Assembly (NCBI GenBank): GCA_016706255.1
Contig: JADJJZ010000003.1
Location: 592,501 to 656,500 of the forward strand
DNA from: Bacteroidota bacterium
GTDB taxonomy: Bacteria > Bacteroidota > Bacteroidia > Chitinophagales > BACL12
DNA: 64,000 nt
Direction: 5' to 3'
Positions 18,598 to 27,763 of the stretch are shown here, one piece after another (within the stretch, counting starts at the first letter, position 1; every line of letters begins with the position of its first letter). The notes under the pieces were generated by a model. That model saw only the letters and a list, made by a program, of their open reading frames with translations, did not search any database and had not been told where the DNA came from. Both the position numbers and the translations under genes were made by a program.

Positions 18598-20835
18598 TTA
18601 TTTTTTCACAAACTGCTTAGCACTAGCAACATCTCCGGTTTGAACTACAAGGAAATAAATACCCGCACTCAAATCTGATATGTTAATAGTTGTTTGTTGC
18701 TGATTATTTACTGCAGCGGCATACAGTTTTTTGCCTGATAAATCATAAATGTATAACATGTCGGCAGCCGCTAAATTGTCGGCATAAACAGTTAATTCGT
18801 TTTGTGCCGGATTCGGAAATAATAAGATTTCATTTTCAACTACTACTTCATTAATGCCAACAAGGTCACATTTTTCGGTAATAAATTCAGTTGCTCCTTC
18901 GTCTTTATAACGTTGATTGAATTCCTGAAAATAGATATTTGCGACGGTGGAATCGTGAATCACTAATGTGTTTTCATCGTTTCTTGAATTCGCACTTGAA
19001 CTCCAGTTATGTGAACCCGTCCAAACTAATGGGTCAGATAGCGCACAATTGGCATCAATAATTAAATATTTATGGTGTAATAAATTACTGCCTGAATAAT
19101 TGAAAAATCTGTTGCCTAATGCATCTTCCAAAATATTAACAGCAGTTGAGTCGGCAGCATCGGTTTGATCATACATGCCTGCTGCAAAAACACCACGTTC
19201 GGTTACTGCATCTTCTATCTCATAACTAATACCAAAACGTGTGAAAGAAAATACAGCAAACTCAAGGTCGTAATCTGCAGTATTTATTTTTTCTAACATA
19301 TGTGTTTCAGTTTCATCACTCGGTGAAAAATATAATTCAATTCTTTTTCCACCAACCACAAATTCATGCGGCGTATTATTTGATTTGTCAGGTCCGTATT
19401 TACCTGCAAACATTTCATCAAATTCTAATTTATAACCACGTGCTAAACTTTGATCCTGAACAGCAATAATATTTTGTTTGTCAACTTTAATCTGGTCATC
19501 AGTAAAATTCATCGAACCACTAATAACCCATGCATCATCAACATCAGCAGAAATTGCATCTATAATAATAAATTTATTATGCATAATGCCATAAATTGCA
19601 CCTTCGGCATTGGTTGATCCATCAGGTGGTGATTTTTTCTTTTTACCGGTTCCAATAGAAATTAAATTGTAATTAAAATCATCCACACCACTGTCACATA
19701 TTACACGAACATCTACACCGCGAGCATATGCATCATTTATAGCTGTTATGATATTATTTACATTATCAATGTTATAAATTGCAATATCCAACGAATATTT
19801 TGCATGATCTAAATAAGCAATAATGGTATCATCCATTGCACCGTTTACAAATATTGCATTCGTTCCGGTGGAAACACTATTGTCGACAGTGTTATTAAAC
19901 CAAACATTTATTTCGCCGGTTGAATTGGAAGCAGTTGCCATTGCACTCACGGCAGAAAATGAAGTGTCGTTTGTTGCACTTACACTTGCAGCCTGAACAT
20001 AATAAATTGTTCCTGCAGTTAAACCGGTTAAATTTTGTGCATGTGTAGTAACTAAAGTTGCATCTTCAGATGTAGTTCCTAAAGCCATTGTTGTTCCGTA
20101 ATAAATAATTGTGGAACCCGGATTTAAGGTGCTGAAATTTACTGTGAATGAAGATGTTGTTATTGCAGTTTGTGTTAACGCTGTTGAAATTACAGGTGGG
20201 TTTCCTCCGGTTGAAATATCTGCTAAATTACGTGGAAGCAACTGGTATCCGCCTGTGCCGCCCGGTGCAAACTGACTCATAATTCCGGTTACCGAAACTT
20301 CATCAGTTGGAATTGGAGTGCCATCAATATTTGTAGAGGTAACTACACGAACCTGAGCAGTTCCTGAAGCATCGGTTATATCATAATTTGTTCCTGACCC
20401 TGCAGTTGAAAATGTGCCGATATCGGTAAATAATGCAGCACTTACTTTTACCAGCTTGGCTTCATAAAACTCAGCATATCCGGAAACCGTAGTTACGCTG
20501 ATAGGTGCCGGAAGTGCATTGCCTGAATTAATTACGGTAACACTGCTCGCGGGTGAAATTTCTAATAAAGAATTATAATTAAATAAAGGACCGGTAACTT
20601 CTATCGAGTCGCCTATTAATACTCCATCCAATAAGGTGGATGCAAAAGCAGCAATATTGCCGGTATTATCTTGCAAATATCGAATATCACCTAAATCTGA
20701 ACCATTTAAAACCAAACCTTTTACAGTTACGTTGGTGCCAGGGCTCATGGCTCTGGCTTCAGCAATGGTAATTTGCGCGTGAACGAAATGGGTCATTCCG
20801 GCTAATAAAACGATAGTAAGTATGAGTTTTTTCAT
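18598..20835 (-). CDS. Secreted OB-FN3-phospholipase D protein with T9SS type A sorting domain
   Basis: 745 residues from the ATG at 20835; this start gives a clean signal peptide (MKKLILTIVLL). An OB-fold of the DUF5689/YhcR type spans about 22-205, an FN3-like domain about 210-310, and a phospholipase D superfamily pair about 315-650. Both H-x-K-x4-D motifs are intact: H419-N-K421...D426 followed by G-S-M-N, and H587-H-K589...D594 followed by G-S-H-N-W. A type A sorting domain ends the protein (LFPNPAQN, D-L-S-G-K, L-S-A-G-I-Y-F-L). PLD-family enzymes cut phosphodiester bonds. The OB-fold and paired HKD motifs favour a secreted nuclease, with phospholipase as the alternative. Confidence 0.88.
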   Translation of the reverse strand: MKKLILTIVLLAGMTHFVHAQITIAEARAMSPGTNVTVKGLVLNGSDLGDIRYLQDNTGNIAAFASTLLDGVLIGDSIEVTGPLFNYNSLLEISPASSVTVINSGNALPAPISVTTVSGYAEFYEAKLVKVSAALFTDIGTFSTAGSGTNYDITDASGTAQVRVVTSTNIDGTPIPTDEVSVTGIMSQFAPGGTGGYQLLPRNLADISTGGNPPVISTALTQTAITTSSFTVNFSTLNPGSTIIYYGTTMALGTTSEDATLVTTHAQNLTGLTAGTIYYVQAASVSATNDTSFSAVSAMATASNSTGEINVWFNNTVDNSVSTGTNAIFVNGAMDDTIIAYLDHAKYSLDIAIYNIDNVNNIITAINDAYARGVDVRVICDSGVDDFNYNLISIGTGKKKKSPPDGSTNAEGAIYGIMHNKFIIIDAISADVDDAWVISGSMNFTDDQIKVDKQNIIAVQDQSLARGYKLEFDEMFAGKYGPDKSNNTPHEFVVGGKRIELYFSPSDETETHMLEKINTADYDLEFAVFSFTRFGISYEIEDAVTERGVFAAGMYDQTDAADSTAVNILEDALGNRFFNYSGSNLLHHKYLIIDANCALSDPLVWTGSHNWSSSANSRNDENTLVIHDSTVANIYFQEFNQRYKDEGATEFITEKCDLVGINEVVVENEILLFPNPAQNELTVYADNLAAADMLYIYDLSGKKLYAAAVNNQQQTTINISDLSAGIYFLVVQTGDVASAKQFVKK

Positions 20836-20852
20836 ATAAAAAAATAAAGGGG

Positions 20853-20860
20853 CAAAGATA
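20853..20860 (-). promoter_or_regulatory. Candidate -7 element for the PLD gene
   Basis: On the minus strand TATCTTTG matches TAnnTTTG 18 bp upstream of the PLD ATG. A matching -33 TTTG is not evident at 19 bp, so the call rests on the -7 box alone. Confidence 0.4.
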
Positions 20861-20924
20861 CCCATATTTTGTTGAGCACTGAACCCCGCTCGTTATCTTT
20901 AAAAGAAGTAATTGTGATGCATTT

Positions 20925-21656
20925 TTATAAAGGGGGATAAATAACAGGTTTGGAAGGCGCAGCATCTAACTCAAATGCGGCAATTTGCAAGTTGAGCAGA
21001 TATAAACCATCTTTTATGGCATCAGGCACAAAAATCAGTTCTGTAATAGTTGCACTTGGCCTGATTTTTTGAGGTATGCCCCAAAACGCCTTGTGGGCAA
21101 GAAGTTTGCCGCCATCCTCTTCACGATCAAGCGATGGGAGGTCTACCAACAAATGAAAAATCCCCTGTTTATTTAAATAGGCTGCCACCTTCTCATCAAG
21201 GTAGGGCGGATTGGTTTTGTTGTAGTTTCTGGTGATTTTGCTTTTATCATTTGGTAAAGTCCTGATTATCAAGGCATTAACTCCAGGTTCAGGAATGTCT
21301 TTTAATTGTGGTAATCCAATAACCCAATCGCCCGATTTTTCTTTTTGAGGCGTAACTGTTACCAATTGAGCCAGAAAATGAAATTGTTTGAGGGCCTGGT
21401 TTATGGTGAGCGGACTATCATAAATATGGCTCAAACACTCTGTATGTGTGCCGTTTCCGTGCGGATTCAGGGTCACATTTTTATAATTGAGTAAGCCGCC
21501 CTGCTGTATATCACCAATAAAATCGCCCATAACAACCGGACTGGTGCTAAATGGCGGGGCAAAGTAACAGTTAACCTGAGGTCCATCATGCAATGGCATC
21601 GAAATATCAACCGGTTTGCTCAGGTCGAAACATTTCCCTCTGTGTTCAATTATCAT
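20925..21656 (-). CDS. Cyclase-family metal-dependent hydrolase (kynurenine-formamidase-like)
   Basis: 243 residues of the cyclase family (Pfam PF04199). The metal-binding signature is H66-G-N-G-T-H71-T-E73-C-L-S-H77, a variant of the canonical H-x-G-T-H-x-D-x-P-x-H with Glu in place of Asp and Cys-Leu-Ser before the last His. Downstream are D-L-P-S-L-D-R-E and a C-terminal strand (LYLLNLQIAAFELDAAPSKP). Characterised relatives hydrolyse N-formylkynurenine or cyclic amides/esters. A tryptophan 2,3-dioxygenase begins 42 kb away at 63708, so a kynurenine role is possible but untested. It is divergent from mtaB. Confidence 0.85.
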   Translation of the reverse strand: MIIEHRGKCFDLSKPVDISMPLHDGPQVNCYFAPPFSTSPVVMGDFIGDIQQGGLLNYKNVTLNPHGNGTHTECLSHIYDSPLTINQALKQFHFLAQLVTVTPQKEKSGDWVIGLPQLKDIPEPGVNALIIRTLPNDKSKITRNYNKTNPPYLDEKVAAYLNKQGIFHLLVDLPSLDREEDGGKLLAHKAFWGIPQKIRPSATITELIFVPDAIKDGLYLLNLQIAAFELDAAPSKPVIYPPL

Positions 21657-21820
21657 AATACACTTACAAATTTTCCGAAATATAAGCTATCGGCGGGCAA
21701 TTTATATCATGCTTAAATCAATTTCTCTTCACAGAAAAAAAAGGACATCTCAACCCATTTTATCGTGGTTTCAACCAATTTCAGGTGGCATAAGCATCTA
21801 ATTAACTAATTTTGCGAGGT

Positions 21821-23188
21821 ATGTCCACAAAGTCAGTAGCACTTTATACTTTAGGTTGTAAACTCAATTATTCTGAATCGTCGGCTTTGGGCAGACAGAT
21901 GCAGGAGGCCGGGTTTGCAATTAAGGGTTTTCATGAAGCTGCTGATGTGTATGTGGTAAATACGTGCTCTGTTACCGAACATGCAGATAAAAAATGCAGG
22001 AAAATTGTCAAACAGGCATTAAAAATTTCACCTGATGCAAGAGTAGTAATTGTCGGCTGTTATGCTCAATTAAAACCTGAAGAAATTGCATCCATTCCGG
22101 GTGTGGATTTAGTTTTGGGTGCTGCCGAAAAATTTAATCTTGTTCAACATGTCGCTCAACTGAAAACTAAAAAAAATAACGAACCGGGAAAGTATGTAAG
22201 TGGAGATATTAATGCCGTTACCGGATTTAATACAGCATGGTCTTTTGGTGAACGTACACGCACATTTTTAAAAGTGCAAGATGGTTGTGATTATTCTTGT
22301 TCATTTTGCACTATTCCATTAGCAAGAGGTTCAAGCAGAAGTAATACTATTAAAAATGTGCTTGAAAATGTTGCACAAATTGCAGAAAAAGAGGTTGCAG
22401 AAATTGTTTTAACAGGCGTAAATCTCGGCGATTTTGGACATCTTACCGGATTAGAAAATGAAGAAACGTTTTATGATTTGGTTCAGGCTTTAGATAAAAC
22501 TAATGGTATATCACGTTTCCGTATATCTTCAATTGAACCTAATTTATTAAATGAAGATATTATTCAGTTTGTAGCACAATCAGAAAAATTTGTTCCACAT
22601 TTTCATATTCCATTACAAAGTGGCAGCGATAAAATTTTAAAATTAATGCGCAGAAGGTATTTGCGTTATTTATACGCAAATCGGGTTGCTGTTATAAAAA
22701 AATTAATGCCACATTGTTGTATTGGGGTAGATGTTATTACCGGTTTCCCCGGAGAAACGCACGAAGATTTTTTAGATACTTTTCATTTTTTAAATGAATT
22801 AGATATTAGTTACTTACACGTATTTACTTATAGCGAACGGCCAAATACTTTTGCACTTTCATTAACAGATGTAGTGCCGCAAAAATTACGTGAAGAAAGA
22901 ACAACACAATTGCGAAGTTTAAGTGAAAAAAAACGCCGTTACTTTTATAATCAATTTGTAAGCACCACGCGAAATGTTTTGTTTGAAGAAGAAACAGATG
23001 GCGAATGGATGTTTGGATTTACAGATAATTATATTCGTGTAAAAACACATTACGACCCTTTGCTGGTAAATGAAATTGTTCCGGTTTTTCTTGAGCAGAT
23101 TGCTGCTGACGGTGATATGCTGGGAATACCACAAACAAACAATGAAGAAGATAATTTAACACAACATTTAATGTATAATCAACATTAA
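21821..23188 (+). CDS. mtaB: tRNA t6A37 methylthiotransferase MtaB
   Basis: 455 residues from the ATG at 21821, which a GCGAGGT stretch precedes; a TTG nine bases upstream is less likely. It has the methylthiotransferase N-terminal domain (LGCKLNYSES with Cys13, N-T-C-S-V-T, G-C-Y-A-Q), a radical SAM core with the cluster motif C156-D-Y-S-C160-S-F-C163, and a TRAM-like C-terminus. The sequence L-G-C-K-L-N-Y-S-E is typical of MtaB rather than MiaB or RimO. It adds a methylthio group to t6A at position 37 of tRNAs reading ANN codons. lgt follows 18 bp later, probably in one operon. Confidence 0.94.
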   Translation: MSTKSVALYTLGCKLNYSESSALGRQMQEAGFAIKGFHEAADVYVVNTCSVTEHADKKCRKIVKQALKISPDARVVIVGCYAQLKPEEIASIPGVDLVLGAAEKFNLVQHVAQLKTKKNNEPGKYVSGDINAVTGFNTAWSFGERTRTFLKVQDGCDYSCSFCTIPLARGSSRSNTIKNVLENVAQIAEKEVAEIVLTGVNLGDFGHLTGLENEETFYDLVQALDKTNGISRFRISSIEPNLLNEDIIQFVAQSEKFVPHFHIPLQSGSDKILKLMRRRYLRYLYANRVAVIKKLMPHCCIGVDVITGFPGETHEDFLDTFHFLNELDISYLHVFTYSERPNTFALSLTDVVPQKLREERTTQLRSLSEKKRRYFYNQFVSTTRNVLFEEETDGEWMFGFTDNYIRVKTHYDPLLVNEIVPVFLEQIAADGDMLGIPQTNNEEDNLTQHLMYNQH

Positions 23189-23206
23189 ATCTAAAAAAAT
23201 AATTAC

Positions 23207-24505
23207 ATGATATTACTGCGCTCGTATGCTACAATTGCCGAACTGTTGAACGATATTCTTGGTACACATATGCGGTTTCCGGTTTTTAGTTTTGGATTTT
23301 TTGTGGGTATGGCATTTTTGGCAGCAGGATATGTTTTGTATAAAGAATTAATCAGAAAAGAAAAAGCTGGGTTATTAAAACCAACTAAAGAAAAAAATAT
23401 TGTCGGCAAACCGGCATCTCCCGCAGAAATTATTTTAAATGCCTTTTTTGGATTTTTAATCGGATTTAAACTTGGCGGAATGATTTTAAATTGGGATGCA
23501 TTTAATGACAGTCCGCAAACATTTGTTTTTTCAAAAGAAGGAAATGCTGTATTTGGTTTAATTGGAGCAATTATTTTAGGATATTTAAAATACCGTGAAA
23601 AAAAATCACAACAATTACCACAACCTAAGGAAGAATCGATAGATGTTTATCCGCATCAGCGCTTAGGTGATATTGTTATGATGGCTGCCATTTTTGGAAT
23701 ACTTGGTGCTAAAATATTTTCGAATTTTGAAGAACCAAACGGATGGAAAGATTTTTTATCGGACCCATTCGGCAATTTTTTTAATGGGTTAACAATTTAT
23801 GGCGGATTATTATTAGGTGCACTTGCAGTAATTCTTTACGCCAAAAGAAAAAAAATTCATGTTTTACATTTAGGTGATGCTGTTGCTCCGGCATTAATTC
23901 TTGCCTATGCCGTTGGCCGACTTGGATGTCAGGTTTCGGGAGATGGAGACTGGGGAATTTTAAACAGTGCATATATTTCGCAACCTGATGGCAGTGTTAC
24001 ATTAGCACAACCCGGTGAATTTGAAAAAGTATTGGAATTAAATGCAGCTTATTACGAAAGAGAATTTGATTCATTGCCGAATGTACATTCGAAACATGTA
24101 GTAGCGCCATCATTTTTACCAAGGTCGTTATTTGCTCAAAATTATGCGCATAACGTAAATGGGGAAGGCAGTTATATTTCAGGATGTCAGGATGACTGGT
24201 GCGGGCAGTTACCGGTAGCAGTTTTTCCAACACCTATTTATGAAATTATGATGTCACTCATCATTTTCGCCATACTATGGATGATGCGCAAAAAATTTAA
24301 GGTTCCCGGAATGCTACTGGCATTATATGTTGTTTTTGCAGGTATTGAAAGATACTTCATCGAAAAAATCCGCGTAAACAATGTTTTAGAATTTATGGGC
24401 ATTCATGCAACACAGGCTACCTTCATATCAATAATTTTTATTAGCTTCGGGCTTGGAATGATGTTCGTATTGTGGAGAATGTCAAAACGCACACCAACAG
24501 TTTGA
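23207..24505 (+). CDS. lgt: Prolipoprotein diacylglyceryl transferase (Lgt), long form
   Basis: 432 residues, well above the usual 260-300. There are about seven hydrophobic segments, and the Lgt signature appears as G237-R-L-G-C-Q-V-S-G-D-G-D-W-G, with the conserved Arg and the G-D-x-D-W-G form common in Bacteroidota. The extra length is mainly a charged stretch after the first membrane segment and a soluble insertion between the signature and the last three segments (about 255-345). The enzyme transfers diacylglycerol from phosphatidylglycerol to the lipobox Cys of prolipoproteins, several of which are encoded in this window. Confidence 0.88.
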   Translation: MILLRSYATIAELLNDILGTHMRFPVFSFGFFVGMAFLAAGYVLYKELIRKEKAGLLKPTKEKNIVGKPASPAEIILNAFFGFLIGFKLGGMILNWDAFNDSPQTFVFSKEGNAVFGLIGAIILGYLKYREKKSQQLPQPKEESIDVYPHQRLGDIVMMAAIFGILGAKIFSNFEEPNGWKDFLSDPFGNFFNGLTIYGGLLLGALAVILYAKRKKIHVLHLGDAVAPALILAYAVGRLGCQVSGDGDWGILNSAYISQPDGSVTLAQPGEFEKVLELNAAYYEREFDSLPNVHSKHVVAPSFLPRSLFAQNYAHNVNGEGSYISGCQDDWCGQLPVAVFPTPIYEIMMSLIIFAILWMMRKKFKVPGMLLALYVVFAGIERYFIEKIRVNNVLEFMGIHATQATFISIIFISFGLGMMFVLWRMSKRTPTV

Positions 24506-24583
24506 TTAACCCAGCCATCCACAGTGCTGTTTGGAACCGAGGTCATATTTCGGTCATTTTCAGCAGTCAATAATTCTACATGT

Positions 24584-24616
24584 ATTGTAAGAATTGTTAA
24601 ATTATTTGTAAGTTTG
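24584..24616 (+). promoter_or_regulatory. Candidate promoter for the type B cargo gene
   Basis: ATTG (24584-24587), a 21-bp spacer and TAAGTTTG (24609-24616) match the Bacteroidota pattern with one mismatch in the -33 box. The ATG is 37 bp further on. Confidence 0.5.
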
Positions 24617-24653
24617 AAAGTGTTTTAATGGGTTAACCCTAAATAAAATTTAA

Positions 24654-26495
24654 ATGAAGCCAATTTTACGCAATTTACTCCTTGCTGCGTCTACTACTAC
24701 GTTTATATTCTTTACAACCAATGCCCATGCCCAGTTAGAAACGGATGCTTCGGCTACGCCTGAAGAACTCGCTGCGTCATTAGTTGGAGAAGGTGTTACA
24801 ATTTCCGGTGTCACAATGGATTGCCCAAACGGGGCATCAGGTTTTTTTGATTGTGTTGATTGCAACGTAGGTATTGCAAATGGAATTTTATTAACCTCAG
24901 GTGATGTAGATTTAGCTAATGGCCCAAATAACTCCGGTAGTGCCGGTGTTGGATATGGAGCTCCCGGCGACGCCGATTTGAACGATATTCCAGGCGTTCT
25001 TGGAACAAACGATGCATGTGTATTAGAATTCGACATAACCGTGACTTCAGACACTGTGCGGTTTAATTATGTTTTTGCTTCCGAAGAATACATAGAGTAT
25101 GTTAATCTTATTAATGATGTGTTTGCCTTTTATATCAGCGGTCCTGGTATAGCAGGCACCGAAAATATGGCATTGATTCCCGGAACTGCTACAGCAGTTT
25201 CTATTAATAATGTTAATCACTTAGTAAATACCGAATATTTTGTTGGTAATGGAACAGGAGGTGATGCACCCTACAACACAGATGATTTTTACTTACAATA
25301 TGATGGTTTTACAACTGTTTTAGAAGCCAAAAGAAGTGTTACTCCATGCGAAACGTACCATTTGAAAATAGCTATCGCAGATGATGCGGATGATGTTTTC
25401 GATTCTGGCGTTTTTATAGAAGCAGGTTCGTTATCGAGCCCGGGTGTGAATTTGACCTATGAAACAGAAATTGACGGATATCCTTATTTAATAGAAGGTT
25501 GTAATGAGGGAACACTAACATTTGAACTGTCTTTTGCCCCGGTTGACACTTTTGAGGTTAATATTTTTACTGAAGGCACTGCATTGTTGGGGCCTGACTT
25601 TACAATGACCACTACCATAACATTTTATCCCGGCGATACTTTAATTATCATTCCAATTATACCAATTGAAGATGGACTCGATGAAGGGGTTGAAACGATA
25701 ATAATAACTCTTGACGCCGGATGTATAACCGGTATCGATGAAAGTTTAACACTTTATGTTTACGATGCAATTCCGCTCACAATATCATCTGATACCCTAA
25801 TTTGTCCGGGTACCGAAGCCACTTTGGTAGCCGGCGGCGCTGATACTTATAGTTGGTCTCCGGAAACTGGATTAAGTGACCCAAATGCTGCCGTAACCCA
25901 AGCTAACCCTACGGAGCCAACGGTTTACACGGTTACAGGAACATTAGCCTCTTGCGTAAATACCGCTGAAACATTTGTAGATATACAAGGCCCTACGGCT
26001 GATGCCGGATTAGATACCACGATTATTTTGGGTGAAACAGCATTTTTAGAAGCTTCAGGAGGTGTTGAATATACCTGGACACCGGCGGCGACACTTTCGG
26101 ATGCCAATATTTACAATCCTACAGCCTCTCCTGATTTTACAACGGTATATACAGTAACAGTTACAACGGCAATCGGATGTGAATTTATAGATGAAGTAAC
26201 CGTTTTTGTGAGTAACGATGCCATAGTTGGTGTGCCGAATGCGTTTTCACCAAACGGAGATGCCAATAACGAAGGATTTACCATAGTTGTAAGAGGCCAG
26301 TTGGCTACTTACAACCTGCAAATATTTAACAGATGGGGTCAGCAGGTTTTTGAATCCAACAACTTTGAAAACTCCTGGAACGGAGAGTTTGAAGGAGAGG
26401 AGCAGCCTATCGGCTCTTATGTTTATTACTTAAGCTATAAAGATTTGAACGGTCAGTCGTTTACCCAACAAGGCAATTTAACCCTGGTTAGATAA
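24654..26495 (+). CDS. Choice-of-anchor L protein with T9SS type B sorting domain
   Basis: 613 residues. Signal peptide about 1-26; a choice-of-anchor L domain about 30-265 (V-L-E-F-D-I ... F-N-Y-V-F-A-S-E-E-Y-x-E-Y, N-D-V-F-A-F-Y-I-S-G); a Calx-beta-like domain about 270-375; two Ig/PKD-like domains about 380-465 and 470-540; and a type B (gliding-motility-type) C-terminal domain about 548-613 (PNAFSPNGDANNEGF, N-R-W-G-Q-Q-V-F-E, W-N-G, G-S-Y-V-Y-Y). Type B cargo is exported by T9SS and tends to be encoded near PorP/SprF-family proteins, as here (next gene). It is predicted to be a surface adhesin or structural protein. Confidence 0.92.
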   Translation: MKPILRNLLLAASTTTFIFFTTNAHAQLETDASATPEELAASLVGEGVTISGVTMDCPNGASGFFDCVDCNVGIANGILLTSGDVDLANGPNNSGSAGVGYGAPGDADLNDIPGVLGTNDACVLEFDITVTSDTVRFNYVFASEEYIEYVNLINDVFAFYISGPGIAGTENMALIPGTATAVSINNVNHLVNTEYFVGNGTGGDAPYNTDDFYLQYDGFTTVLEAKRSVTPCETYHLKIAIADDADDVFDSGVFIEAGSLSSPGVNLTYETEIDGYPYLIEGCNEGTLTFELSFAPVDTFEVNIFTEGTALLGPDFTMTTTITFYPGDTLIIIPIIPIEDGLDEGVETIIITLDAGCITGIDESLTLYVYDAIPLTISSDTLICPGTEATLVAGGADTYSWSPETGLSDPNAAVTQANPTEPTVYTVTGTLASCVNTAETFVDIQGPTADAGLDTTIILGETAFLEASGGVEYTWTPAATLSDANIYNPTASPDFTTVYTVTVTTAIGCEFIDEVTVFVSNDAIVGVPNAFSPNGDANNEGFTIVVRGQLATYNLQIFNRWGQQVFESNNFENSWNGEFEGEEQPIGSYVYYLSYKDLNGQSFTQQGNLTLVR

Positions 26496-26690
26496 AATAT
26501 TGACAAGGATGTTTTTTTAGCAGTTAACCATTATACTGTTGCAGATTAAATTTGATTTAGTATTTTTAACCCTTAAGAATAGAATAATAAAAGCCCGCAC
26601 TTAAAGTAGTTATGTTGCCTTAAAGCGTGGACTTGAAACAAATAACCAATAACCAACAATACATTACTCAGACAAATTAAAAAGTAACCA

Positions 26691-27716
26691 ATGATGAAGA
26701 TTTACAAAATCACGTTTTTAGCAGCTTTCATGGCTGTGGGTGTGCTCCGGGCGCAGGACATTCACTTCTCGCAGTACAATGCGGCTCCTTTAGCATTGAA
26801 CCCTGCATTAACCGGCGTAAACTCCTGTGATTGGAGAGCAGGATTAAGCTATCGTAACCAGTGGGCAAGTGTTACTACTCCTTATGTAACATATGAAGCA
26901 TTTTTTGATGCTCCGGTGGTTAAAAATATAGGTGGTGCCAGCAAGCTGACTGCCGGTTTATTATTATTTAACGATGTATCGGGTGACGGTAACCTCAGCA
27001 ATCTTTCTATAATGGCTTCCTCGGCTTTTGTATTAGGATTGGGTGGACGCTCTAACCATAACTTATCAATAGGTTTACAAGGTGGATTCATGCAAAAATC
27101 ACTGGAATTTGACCAGTTGAAATGGCCAAACCAATGGGATGGTGATGAATTCAGCAGCACTTTTAACTCTAACCCTGAACCAAACTGGACCGGTGATAAT
27201 ATCGGCCGTTTTAACATGAGTGCAGGTTTAGCTTACCACAATGAAGTTTCAAAAAGCTTCAACATAACAGGTGGTTTTGCAGCTTATAACCTGATTTCTC
27301 CAAAAGAATCGTTTTTTGCTGATGAAGAAAATAAACTCGGAATGCGCATGGTTGGTCACTTAAAAGCAGGTATTACTTTTGGTGGACAGTTTGGTGTTAT
27401 TCCTTCAGTTTTATATCAGGCACAGTCTGGTGCTAAAGAAATTGTTGTAGGATCAGATTTTGGTTATTATCTGAATAATGCAAATTTCCCTGCTACATTT
27501 TTCCTTGGAGCAGCGTATCGTTTAGATGATGCAGTAATTGCATCTGTTGGTATGGATTATAAAAACTTCCGTTTTGGTGCAAGTTATGATATCAATACTT
27601 CAACCTTAAAAGAAGCAAGCGCAGGCAAAGGTGGTTTCGAATTGTCGTTAGTATATACCGGATGTATTTTACCGGTTATTCCAACGCATTATGTAATGCC
27701 TTGTCCTCGTTATTAA
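26691..27716 (+). CDS. PorP/SprF family T9SS outer-membrane protein
   Basis: 341 residues. The signal peptide (about 1-22) is followed by the hallmark start of the family, Q-D-I-H-F-S-Q-Y-N-A-A-P-L-A-L-N-P-A-L-T-G, then about a dozen amphipathic strands of a FadL-like barrel. In Flavobacterium johnsoniae, SprF is needed to export or attach the type B adhesin SprB, and this one is probably the partner of the type B protein upstream. It sits 195 bp after that gene and 47 bp before the OmpA-family gene, the common three-gene arrangement. ATGATG allows two adjacent starts; the first is used. Confidence 0.93.
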   Translation: MMKIYKITFLAAFMAVGVLRAQDIHFSQYNAAPLALNPALTGVNSCDWRAGLSYRNQWASVTTPYVTYEAFFDAPVVKNIGGASKLTAGLLLFNDVSGDGNLSNLSIMASSAFVLGLGGRSNHNLSIGLQGGFMQKSLEFDQLKWPNQWDGDEFSSTFNSNPEPNWTGDNIGRFNMSAGLAYHNEVSKSFNITGGFAAYNLISPKESFFADEENKLGMRMVGHLKAGITFGGQFGVIPSVLYQAQSGAKEIVVGSDFGYYLNNANFPATFFLGAAYRLDDAVIASVGMDYKNFRFGASYDINTSTLKEASAGKGGFELSLVYTGCILPVIPTHYVMPCPRY

Positions 27717-27763
27717 TTCTGTGAACCTCAATCAATTCTCAACTGATAAAGAAATTAAATAGT

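Noticed and set aside
26882..27217. 111-residue frame opposite the PorP/SprF gene
   Set aside because: It is antisense to a strongly supported gene and has no start context or family resemblance.
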